A DNA stretch of 22,291 nucleotides from Bacillota bacterium (lineage in GTDB: Bacteria > Bacillota > Clostridia > Tissierellales > Sedimentibacteraceae). How positions within the stretch are numbered: the stretch's first letter is position 1; each line of letters begins with the position of its first letter. Under the pieces are notes generated by a model. It made no database searches and was not told the DNA's origin. It was given only the letters and a program-made list of their open reading frames with translations. The stretch spans positions 1 to 22,291 of the forward strand of contig JAFACY010000199.1 of NCBI GenBank assembly GCA_023425285.1, read 5' to 3'. Made by a program: the position numbers and the translations under genes. Shown piece by piece: positions 15,888-21,617 of this stretch.

Positions 15888-16089
15888 TTAGACAATCTTA
15901 TTGAAAATAACTGTCTTTTCTTTAAGAGAGATCTTTCCTACCTGATAGCCATATTGAGTTAATTCCTTTTTATAATTCAGAAACGAATGGTCTATATCAA
16001 TTCCTATGATGTCGTGTATTTCGTCAGAAAAAAGCTTCAATATCGAGCTTCCGTTATTTTGAACATATTCTCATATTATATAACAGTCT
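15888..16089 (-). pseudogene. Decayed second copy of the DUF7662-like gene
   Basis: This matches the intact gene at 18030-18236. From residue 9 on, the frame is open and reads EYVQNNG..., DEIHDIIGIDIDHS and so on to FNKIV plus TAA at 15888-15890. However, codon 8 (Trp in the intact copy) is TGA at 16071-16073, and the 5' end is about 12 bases shorter and has lost the start codon, although the AAAGGAG SD remains at about 16091-16097. The only ATG nearby yields a 6-codon frame. A shortened product from an internal TTG is possible but lacks an SD, so I call it a pseudogene. Confidence 0.8.
15898..16075 (-). repeat. Direct repeat, copy A (178 bp)
   Basis: It aligns without gaps to 18040-18217. 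By eye I count about 11 mismatches, and 9 of them lie in the third nearest the gene's 5' end; the 3' two-thirds is almost identical. Same orientation as copy B, so the segment between them, holding the YbhB, NIF3-like and transcarbamylase genes, is flanked by direct repeats. Confidence 0.9.
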
Positions 16090-16125
16090 CACTCCTTTAA
16101 AAAGGAACTAAATCGTATGAAGCAT

Positions 16126-16587
16126 TTATCTGTAATGACCAATTAACTCCGCTTGTTGGAGTATGTGTCCATCCATTGCTTTAAGTAGTGCACGTTTTTT
16201 TGAATCGCTTGGCAAATCCAACATGCAATCAATTGTAAACACATTAAACCTGTATCTATGAGACCAGTTAAATGGCGGTTTAGGTCCTCTATATCTGTGT
16301 TTACCATACCCACATCCCTGTACTGCTCCTGACAACGTTTCAACAGCTTTACCGTGTGGTATATTTGCCGGTATTATTGACATAACAGGAATATTCCATA
16401 TAATCCAATGATTATACTCCGGAACAGGATGCCCCATATCGTCCATTATGATAATGATAGACTTTGCATGTGCGTCTATATACTCCAAATGCAATTCAGG
16501 CGATATATCATCGCCATACCCTGTATACTCCTTAGGTATTAAACCTTCATTTTCAAAAGCTGGAGTTGTTATAATTAACTTGTTCAT
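16126..16587 (-). CDS. YbhB/YbcL family (PEBP/Raf kinase inhibitor-like) protein
   Basis: The 153-residue phosphatidylethanolamine-binding-protein fold is recognised by DDISPELHLEYID, IIIIMDDMGHPVPEYNHWIIWNIP (anion-pocket residues Asp49-Asp50 and His60), GCGYGKHRYRGPKPP and HRYRFNVFTIDCML. This is the usual bacterial YbhB length. Bacterial members bind phosphorylated or anionic ligands; their physiological role is unclear. No signal peptide, so cytoplasmic. ATG 16585-16587 follows an AGGAG SD about 8 bases away. Upstream there is a 137-base gap with a GNAT scar. Confidence 0.92.
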   Translation of the reverse strand: MNKLIITTPAFENEGLIPKEYTGYGDDISPELHLEYIDAHAKSIIIIMDDMGHPVPEYNHWIIWNIPVMSIIPANIPHGKAVETLSGAVQGCGYGKHRYRGPKPPFNWSHRYRFNVFTIDCMLDLPSDSKKRALLKAMDGHILQQAELIGHYR

Positions 16588-16654
16588 TTTTTTACTCCTT
16601 TAATTGATGATCAATCGCCAAATTTCTATTTGTCACTCAGATAGAATTATATAA

Positions 16655-16711
16655 TTAAGTTAGATTTTTAAAAATAATAAGGCAAAGATTTTCATCGTCC
16701 AACGATACACT
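16655..16711 (-). pseudogene. 3'-terminal scar of a lost GNAT acetyltransferase gene
   Basis: In the gap between the NIF3-like and YbhB genes, a minus-strand frame reads SVSLDDENLCLIIFKNLT and stops at TAA 16655-16657. It closely resembles the last residues of the GNAT domain at 21618 onward (MWDDENPCLIMIKSLN). The DNA is also alike: ATAATAAG followed by TTTTCATCGTCC is shared with about 21637-21663. There is no start or SD. This is a remnant of a displaced acetyltransferase rather than a gene. Confidence 0.65.
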
Positions 16712-16724
16712 TATACATCGGATG

Positions 16725-17057
16725 CTACTTATACAAATGATTTACTAAAGGAATTATATTATATAAAGGCTCTTCATAAGGGTGAATCCTCTTTATTGTA
16801 TTAATGGCATTTATAACATAATCTTTTTTGCATCGTACTTCCATTTTACATTCTTGACCATGAGATATTTCCCCAATTTTACCATTATGAGGATTAGACC
16901 CGGTTAATGGTCTCCAATATCCGATTACCTGTGTCACTGATACACAGTGGTCATAATTTCCAACCTTACATGCTCCAATTTCATTTAGAGCATCCCGTAA
17001 TGGAATTACAAAATTTATCGGTAAATATATTTCAATTTTAACTTCTTCATATTCCAT
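16725..17057 (-). CDS. NIF3/YqfO insert-domain-like protein
   Basis: The 110-residue protein contains KVGNYDHCVSVTQVIGYWRP (32-50), SNPHNGKIGEI, ECKMEVRC and RIHPYEEPLYNIIPL (90-104). This is the PII/CutA-like domain that is inserted in NIF3-type dinuclear metal proteins (YqfO) and also occurs alone. The conserved HPYEEP and the GNYDHC Cys/His residues suggest metal or ligand binding. It lacks the surrounding NIF3 metal domain, so it is a stand-alone version. SD AGGAGG is strong. It lies 64 bases after the transcarbamylase gene. Confidence 0.85.
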   Translation of the reverse strand: MEYEEVKIEIYLPINFVIPLRDALNEIGACKVGNYDHCVSVTQVIGYWRPLTGSNPHNGKIGEISHGQECKMEVRCKKDYVINAINTIKRIHPYEEPLYNIIPLVNHLYK

Positions 17058-17065
17058 ATATCCTC

Positions 17066-17119
17066 CTAATATAAATACTCCTCAGTTGAAACTGCCCATT
17101 CTGCCTTTACACTCTTCAT
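17066..17119 (-). other. 17-codon ORF in the gap, possible small peptide or relic
   Basis: Just after the transcarbamylase stop, ATG 17117-17119 opens a 17-codon frame, MKSVKAEWAVSTEEYLY, ending at TAG 17066-17068. A GGGAGAAG sequence 8 bases upstream, inside the end of the previous gene, could serve as SD. The peptide looks protein-like but is too short to judge. It may be a leader, a small protein, or the tail of a lost gene. Confidence 0.25.
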
Positions 17120-17121
17120 AC

Positions 17122-17958
17122 TTACTTCTCCCATGTCATACAATAAATCAAAATTGACTGTTGAACCTCAAGCAAATATTTTTTGAATTCATATCCCACA
17201 AAATATTTTGATTCAATCACATCCTCTGAGACCTCTTCCCCCCTATAGAACGGAGGGCAAGGATTTAGTATTGCATCTACATTAGCCATATCCATAGCAG
17301 ATTTGGTAACTTGACAATTTTTGAAATCTTCAAGAATATTTGACGGTAAGGAATCTGTACATATAATATCCTTGCCGATAATTGCTTCATCGATATTATT
17401 ATATACAGTGATACCATTTATTTCGTATCCGCTTGCACAGCACTGTGACAAATCAAATCCCATTGTCTCAGAAGCCTCTTTCCATGCTAAACCAATATTT
17501 CCTTTCATACCGCAAAACAAGTATTTGTCCTTTGTAAAATCTTTTCTGAGTTTAGACAGCGAATACATATCTGAAAGCATTTCACACGGATGATTAACAT
17601 CCGTCATTGCATTGATAACAGGTACATTCAAATATTCTGCTAACTTTTCAAGTATGCAAATGTCCTTATGCCGTACAATTATTATATCTGCCCAGTTGTT
17701 CAGATACCCACAAACATCTTTTAAATCTTCCTTTTTATCAAGTGTTTCATTGGGGAATAATATTGGTTGACCACCTAACAGATATATTCCTTTTTCAAAT
17801 GAAACTCTTGTTCTGATGCTCGAGTTTGGGAAAAAAAGAACCACACTTTTTCTCTTCAAAATATTGGCGTATTTACCCTTATTTATTTCATCAGCAATAT
17901 TGAATATATCAAATACATCCTTTGGTGCATAATCAGTTAGTCTTATAAGATTTTTCAT
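17122..17958 (-). CDS. Aspartate/ornithine transcarbamylase family protein, unusual substrate side
   Basis: The 278-residue protein keeps the carbamoyl-phosphate motif as SIRTR (47-51, normally STRTR), followed by SFEKGIYLLGG, and has HPCE at 123-126 where ornithine enzymes have HPCQ. On the amino-acid side it has TDSLPS (201-206) in place of the ornithine-binding DxWxSMG loop, and NPCPPFYRGEE (232-242) in place of the FMHCLP motif. It is shorter than typical OTCases (305-335). So carbamoyl-phosphate binding looks likely, but ornithine is probably not the acceptor. No carbamate kinase, arginine deiminase or arginine biosynthesis gene is nearby. Strong SD (GGGGAGGG). It may have its own promoter in the 71-base upstream gap. 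Confidence 0.85.
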   Translation of the reverse strand: MKNLIRLTDYAPKDVFDIFNIADEINKGKYANILKRKSVVLFFPNSSIRTRVSFEKGIYLLGGQPILFPNETLDKKEDLKDVCGYLNNWADIIIVRHKDICILEKLAEYLNVPVINAMTDVNHPCEMLSDMYSLSKLRKDFTKDKYLFCGMKGNIGLAWKEASETMGFDLSQCCASGYEINGITVYNNIDEAIIGKDIICTDSLPSNILEDFKNCQVTKSAMDMANVDAILNPCPPFYRGEEVSEDVIESKYFVGYEFKKYLLEVQQSILIYCMTWEK

Positions 17959-17994
17959 AAATAACCCTCCCCACGAATTTCTATTTACCTATCC

Positions 17995-18021
17995 ATTATA
18001 TTCAATGTTAATTGCCTACAA
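17995..18021 (-). promoter_or_regulatory. Possible promoter for the transcarbamylase gene
   Basis: A perfect TATAAT (-10) lies at 17995-18000 on the minus strand, with TTGTAG at 18016-18021 as a weak -35. The spacing is 15 bases, shorter than the preferred 17. The predicted start would leave a leader of about 30 bases containing the strong SD. AT-rich gaps give such matches by chance, so this is tentative. Confidence 0.3.
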
Positions 18022-18029
18022 AAATAGTA

Positions 18030-18236
18030 TTAAACTATTTTATTGAAAATAACTGTCTTTTCTTTAAGAGAAATCTTTCCTACCTGATAGCCATATTGAG
18101 TTAATTCTTTTTTATAATTCAGAAACGAATGGTCTATATCAATTCCTATGATGTCGTGTATTTCGTCGAAAGAAAGCTTCATTGTCGGGTTGCCGTTATT
18201 TTGAACATATTCCCATAAAGCATTATATTTACTCAT
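18030..18236 (-). CDS. Small DUF7662-like protein (intact copy)
   Basis: The 68-residue protein reads MSKYNALWEYVQNNG, then MKLSFDEIHDIIGIDIDHS, then FLNYKKELTQYGYQVGKISL. The order (short helix, TFxEIxxILG-like motif, then a Trp/Tyr-rich end) resembles the DUF7662 family of small proteins, found alone or attached to other domains. Function is unknown. ATG 18234-18236 has an AAGGAG SD. A decayed copy lies 2142 bases downstream at 15888-16089. I am confident that it is a gene and only moderately sure of the family. Confidence 0.78.
   Translation of the reverse strand: MSKYNALWEYVQNNGNPTMKLSFDEIHDIIGIDIDHSFLNYKKELTQYGYQVGKISLKEKTVIFNKIV
18040..18217 (-). repeat. Direct repeat, copy B (178 bp)
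   Basis: Ungapped partner of 15898-16075, offset 2142 bases, same orientation. It lies wholly within the intact DUF7662-like gene. Weak similarity continues past the stop codon (TAATA, then TGTAG, then AACATT in both copies), so the duplicated unit included some 3' flank. Confidence 0.9.
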
Positions 18237-18255
18237 AACATATCACTCCTTAAAA

Positions 18256-18708
18256 TTATAGTTTTTTATAATATATTCTTGCATCTTCATTAAAATAGTC
18301 CTTACGGGTTTCCAAATATGTATACCCATATTTTTCATACAGCCCTATATGGTCAGTTGCAAGATATACAATCGGATTATTATCTAACTTTGCCTGTTCC
18401 TCAGCATGCCTTAAAAGCTTTTCGCTATATCTGTTTCCTCTGTAATGCGGATATGTATATAGAAATCCGAGCCACGGATACATATTTTCATCACATATAC
18501 AATCTTGTCTTGTAAGTGTTACAAAGGATACAATATTTTCTCCGTCAATCAGAAGAAATAACTTGCCATCAGTTTCAAGCAATTCTTCAAATTTTTGCAT
18601 ATCATTCAATAATTTAAACAGAAATTTTGACGCGCTCCAGTCTCCAAGAGCAATTTGTTCTTTCCAGTGTTCTTTATTGTCACTTGAAAAATATTCAACA
18701 ATTTTCAT
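18256..18708 (-). CDS. GNAT family N-acetyltransferase
   Basis: The 150-residue protein begins MKIVEYFSSDNKEHWKEQI. Motif A is YPWLGFLYTYPHYRGNRYSEKLL (77-99) with RGNRYS in place of the more usual RGxGxG, so the acetyl-CoA loop is slightly divergent. VYLATDHIGLYEKYGYTYLE follows as the conserved C-terminal block. The SD is ATGGAGA, 7 bases before ATG. It lies 24 bases after the EFR1 gene and 19 bases before the DUF7662-like gene. The substrate is unknown. Confidence 0.87.
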   Translation of the reverse strand: MKIVEYFSSDNKEHWKEQIALGDWSASKFLFKLLNDMQKFEELLETDGKLFLLIDGENIVSFVTLTRQDCICDENMYPWLGFLYTYPHYRGNRYSEKLLRHAEEQAKLDNNPIVYLATDHIGLYEKYGYTYLETRKDYFNEDARIYYKKL

Positions 18709-18732
18709 TCGTTTTCTCCATAAAATCTGTCA

Positions 18733-19476
18733 TTATCTTTCTGTAAAGCATGATTCATATGTGTATCTGAGTCGTTTCTGTGTAGACTCTCCGTAATTGA
18801 TTGCCTCAACAGGACAACGATGAAGGCAGCGCAAACAATTATCACACTTGGGAAGTACCCATGATGGCTTTCTTTCTCCCATTCCCATTGCATGAACAGG
18901 ACAGTTTTTAACGCACAATCCACAACTGATGCAAGCATCATTCACGCTGAAAGGCACTGTAGTTCGCTTTTTTTCATATTCTCCATGTATCTTAGGTGTT
19001 ATACCTCGTATAAATCTATTGCTGAGATAAGGCTTTTGTTCTCCCTTCAGGATTTTATCAAGCACTTTTTCAGAACGTAACAGCTTCTTTTTCTGAGCTT
19101 TTAATTTAGGTATGTCATGTAATATCGAATAGTTTGTGACCATAGCCAGCGAATAGACTGTAGGCTCAGGAAGCCCTTTTTCGAAAAATATTTTTTCCAA
19201 TGAACCATCGGCTCCACCTAAATATCCCCCACATGTGAGGATGGCAACTATTTTGCTGACATTCTTAAACTCATTCTCTCGTATGAAAGCTTCCATATGA
19301 GCCGAAATCCCCCAAAAGCAATTAAACGTTACAAAAAATAATGTCTCTTCATCTTCTAAATAAAACGAAGACGGCTGTCCATATTCGCAAATATCTACTA
19401 AATCACCTTTAAATACTTCCTGCACCCTTAAAGCAACATGTTTTGAGTTGCCTGTTGCACTATAATATATTACCAT
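18733..19476 (-). CDS. EFR1 family flavodoxin-ferredoxin fusion protein
   Basis: The 247-residue protein joins an N-terminal flavodoxin-like domain (VIYYSATGNSKHVA, residues 2-15, being the FMN phosphate loop) to a C-terminal double [4Fe-4S] ferredoxin domain. The two CxxCxxCxxxC sets are Cys182/185/188/192 (CISCGLCVKNC) and Cys211/214/217/221 (CDNCLRCLHRC). It is a cytoplasmic electron carrier of anaerobes. Its partner is not identified; the orphan radical SAM enzyme at 8495-9442 would need such a donor, but the two are 9 kb apart. SD AAAGG lies about 10 bases upstream. Confidence 0.92.
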   Translation of the reverse strand: MVIYYSATGNSKHVALRVQEVFKGDLVDICEYGQPSSFYLEDEETLFFVTFNCFWGISAHMEAFIRENEFKNVSKIVAILTCGGYLGGADGSLEKIFFEKGLPEPTVYSLAMVTNYSILHDIPKLKAQKKKLLRSEKVLDKILKGEQKPYLSNRFIRGITPKIHGEYEKKRTTVPFSVNDACISCGLCVKNCPVHAMGMGERKPSWVLPKCDNCLRCLHRCPVEAINYGESTQKRLRYTYESCFTER

Positions 19477-19523
19477 TTCAATACAACCTTTCTATATTTC
19501 CAATAGCTTGTATACATCATATA

Positions 19524-20477
19524 TCAACTATTTTTTCCTTCAGTAAAATCTTTTAAATACCATGCCGGTATCGGACTACGCATTCCATCAAACCAGTGAA
19601 TGACCTTTACAGCAATTTGTTTACATTCCTCAAGACATTCAGGTTCTACGTATACTGCCCAGGAAATTAGCATTAAAGCACCGGTAGAAAGATATAATGC
19701 GAGTACCCGCCAGAAGTCTTCCGGAGGCTCCCCGTCAAAATAACCTCGTAATAAGCCCGTCGTAAAATGAGGAGAAAAATTAGCACACATTGAAATTCTG
19801 CTAAACTCTGACCATGGGTCACCGTAAGGGCTGTCAAGAAGATCCCAATCAATAACAGCAATATCATGGTTTTCAGAAACCAGTAAATTTTCGTTGTGGT
19901 AGTCACCGTGAATAAAACATTGCGGACGTCCACGCAGCAAATGGATGTTTTTTTCATAATAATCAAGTATTGCATCACTGCCATCTATAGTTATGCCACA
20001 GCTAAAAAAAGATCTGAATCGTGAGTCATTAGTCTCTATAAACCGATCATACCAATCAACCATACCATCAGGTGCAAGAACAGAGTGTATCAAACTGAGA
20101 TTTTGTCCCGCTTTGATACCGAGTATGTACTGCTCTGTTTCGGACAGCACAGGAACCAAATTGTCCGCCGTTTCACCGTCGCACCATGAAAGCAGTTGAT
20201 ATACGCTTCTACCTCCATTACAGATACCGAAATCCACCGGACATGACATAGACACACCAAGAGATGCAATACGCTCCATCATATCGTACATAATCTTTTT
20301 CCGCTCATAGGATTCAATATCTGAAATACGCAGCAAAAAGCGTTGACCTTCAGAAGTTTCGACGAAGTACTTATCATCACCTGACACACCCTTGTTTATC
20401 GGTTCTATCTTAGTGAACGTATCACTATTTGGAATGTCATTGCACATACATGACAAGATGTCATTATTTAATTCCAT
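19524..20477 (-). CDS. Aminoglycoside phosphotransferase (APH) family protein
   Basis: The 317-residue kinase-like protein has the catalytic loop FIHGDYHNENLL (188-199; Asp192, Asn197) and metal-binding segment VIDWDLLDSPYGDPWSE (208-224; Asp210). FLLRISDIESYERK holds the likely N-lobe Lys/Arg region. Helical C-lobe segments follow to the end. It belongs to the broad APH/choline-kinase-like group, which phosphorylates aminoglycosides, macrolides, homoserine, choline or sugars. Position beside an ANT(6)-type gene favours drug resistance, but that is inference. The SD AAAAGGGGA is good. Confidence 0.9.
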   Translation of the reverse strand: MELNNDILSCMCNDIPNSDTFTKIEPINKGVSGDDKYFVETSEGQRFLLRISDIESYERKKIMYDMMERIASLGVSMSCPVDFGICNGGRSVYQLLSWCDGETADNLVPVLSETEQYILGIKAGQNLSLIHSVLAPDGMVDWYDRFIETNDSRFRSFFSCGITIDGSDAILDYYEKNIHLLRGRPQCFIHGDYHNENLLVSENHDIAVIDWDLLDSPYGDPWSEFSRISMCANFSPHFTTGLLRGYFDGEPPEDFWRVLALYLSTGALMLISWAVYVEPECLEECKQIAVKVIHWFDGMRSPIPAWYLKDFTEGKNS

Positions 20478-20565
20478 TGCTATTGTCCCCTTTTCAGAAT
20501 TTGTAAAATACAGATGAGTGTGCCCTGCAATTTATCAATAGTCCATTGCCGCATATAATTGAAAT

Positions 20566-21057
20566 TTATATTTCCTTGCTTATAAAATGAATTGTTTCAT
20601 ATCTATCATCTAAAATATATGGAAGTAATTCTTTGGGATATATTTTTATATCTTTTAATTTATCCATCGATATCCAGCAAAAATCCAGATCCATACGTTC
20701 ATTACCTGATTCATCATACGCCCTAAATCTTCCGTCAAGCGGTATGGAATGAAAGTCATTCAAGCGTATTTTATAGTATAAGCTTATCTGATGACATGGT
20801 CTTTCTCCCCAAGGAAAAAACACTTCTCCTACTGCCATTAGTTTTTCTGTTATAATGTCAGCTTGCATCTCTTCTTTAAATTCTCTGATTAATGTTTCTT
20901 CAGTCGTTTCCATAGCTTCAACATGACCACCTATAAAAGCATACCCATCATCATCTATAGGTTTTTGCAATAAAATTTTATTATCGTATATTAAAATACC
21001 TGACACACGATACGAAAATATAAAATCTTCCGAATTGAAAATAATATCTTTTTTCAT
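20566..21057 (-). CDS. Nudix hydrolase
   Basis: The 163-residue protein has a complete Nudix box, GHVEAMETTEETLIREFKEEM (Gly44 to Met64), with the metal-binding Arg58-Glu59 and Glu62-Glu63. It hydrolyses a nucleoside diphosphate linked to another moiety. SYRVSGILIYDNKILLQKP leads into the box. A later LDFCWISMDKLKDIKIYPKELLP segment is typical of the family's C terminus. Drug-modifying or house-cleaning roles are both possible. The SD (GCGGAGA) is acceptable. The gene lies 45 bases after the deformylase gene. Confidence 0.92.
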   Translation of the reverse strand: MKKDIIFNSEDFIFSYRVSGILIYDNKILLQKPIDDDGYAFIGGHVEAMETTEETLIREFKEEMQADIITEKLMAVGEVFFPWGERPCHQISLYYKIRLNDFHSIPLDGRFRAYDESGNERMDLDFCWISMDKLKDIKIYPKELLPYILDDRYETIHFISKEI

Positions 21058-21102
21058 TATGGTCTCCGCATTATACCAAGTTTATGTTTACCCGCCACGC
21101 CA

Positions 21103-21597
21103 TTATAAATCCCTCTTCATTTGTTCGAAATAAAACGACTTATTGTCAACTGCCCTCATGGTTGCTAATATACCATCCAAATGATCATATTCATGCTGTA
21201 GCAGTTCTGATAGGTCTCCCTCCAGATGCATTTTTTGAGGATTGAAATTTTCATCCAAATAAGATATATCCGACTGCCTGTACCTCTCCACCATAACTAT
21301 AAGTTCTGGAAAGGACATGCAATCATCTTTTAATACATATTTTTCATCATTGGGAAAGCTCATCACAGGGTTTATAAAAATATATGGCTTATCCGTAAAC
21401 ATATACAAAAGCCTTTTCCTGATTCCTATCTGTGGTGCAGCAACCGCACGACCTGCACCATGCTTTTTACGATAATCCATAAGTGTATCATGTAAATCTT
21501 TTATCCACTCAGATAAAAATACAAGATCATCCTTTGTAATTTCCTCACTTATTTCATACAGCTGTGAATTTCCAAGCTTTAATATTTCTCGTATCAT
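21103..21597 (-). CDS. Peptide deformylase paralogue
   Basis: The 164-residue protein has all three deformylase motifs: GAGRAVAAPQIG (47-58), DDCMSFPE (91-98) and LLQHEYDHLDG (132-142), with metal ligands Cys93, His135 and His139 and catalytic Glu136. The second motif departs from the standard EGCLS (the Gly before Cys is Asp). The enzyme removes the N-formyl group from nascent proteins; a divergent extra copy could alternatively serve a special substrate or lower sensitivity to deformylase inhibitors such as actinonin. No fmt, rpoZ or priA gene is nearby, so this is not the housekeeping locus. SD AAGGAGA is strong, 20 bases after the fusion gene. Confidence 0.9.
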   Translation of the reverse strand: MIREILKLGNSQLYEISEEITKDDLVFLSEWIKDLHDTLMDYRKKHGAGRAVAAPQIGIRKRLLYMFTDKPYIFINPVMSFPNDEKYVLKDDCMSFPELIVMVERYRQSDISYLDENFNPQKMHLEGDLSELLQHEYDHLDGILATMRAVDNKSFYFEQMKRDL

Positions 21598-21617
21598 ACT
21601 TTTCTCCTTTGTATATA

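Noticed and set aside
16083..16108. Inverted repeat TCCTTT/AAAAGGA near the decayed gene copy
   Set aside because: Very short stem with essentially no loop and no T-run after it; one arm is the SD itself. Not a terminator.
21057..21080. Perfect extended -10 (TTGGTATAAT) just upstream of the Nudix gene
   Set aside because: Transcription would begin only a few bases before the ATG and would remove the SD. No -35 is present, so it is probably chance.
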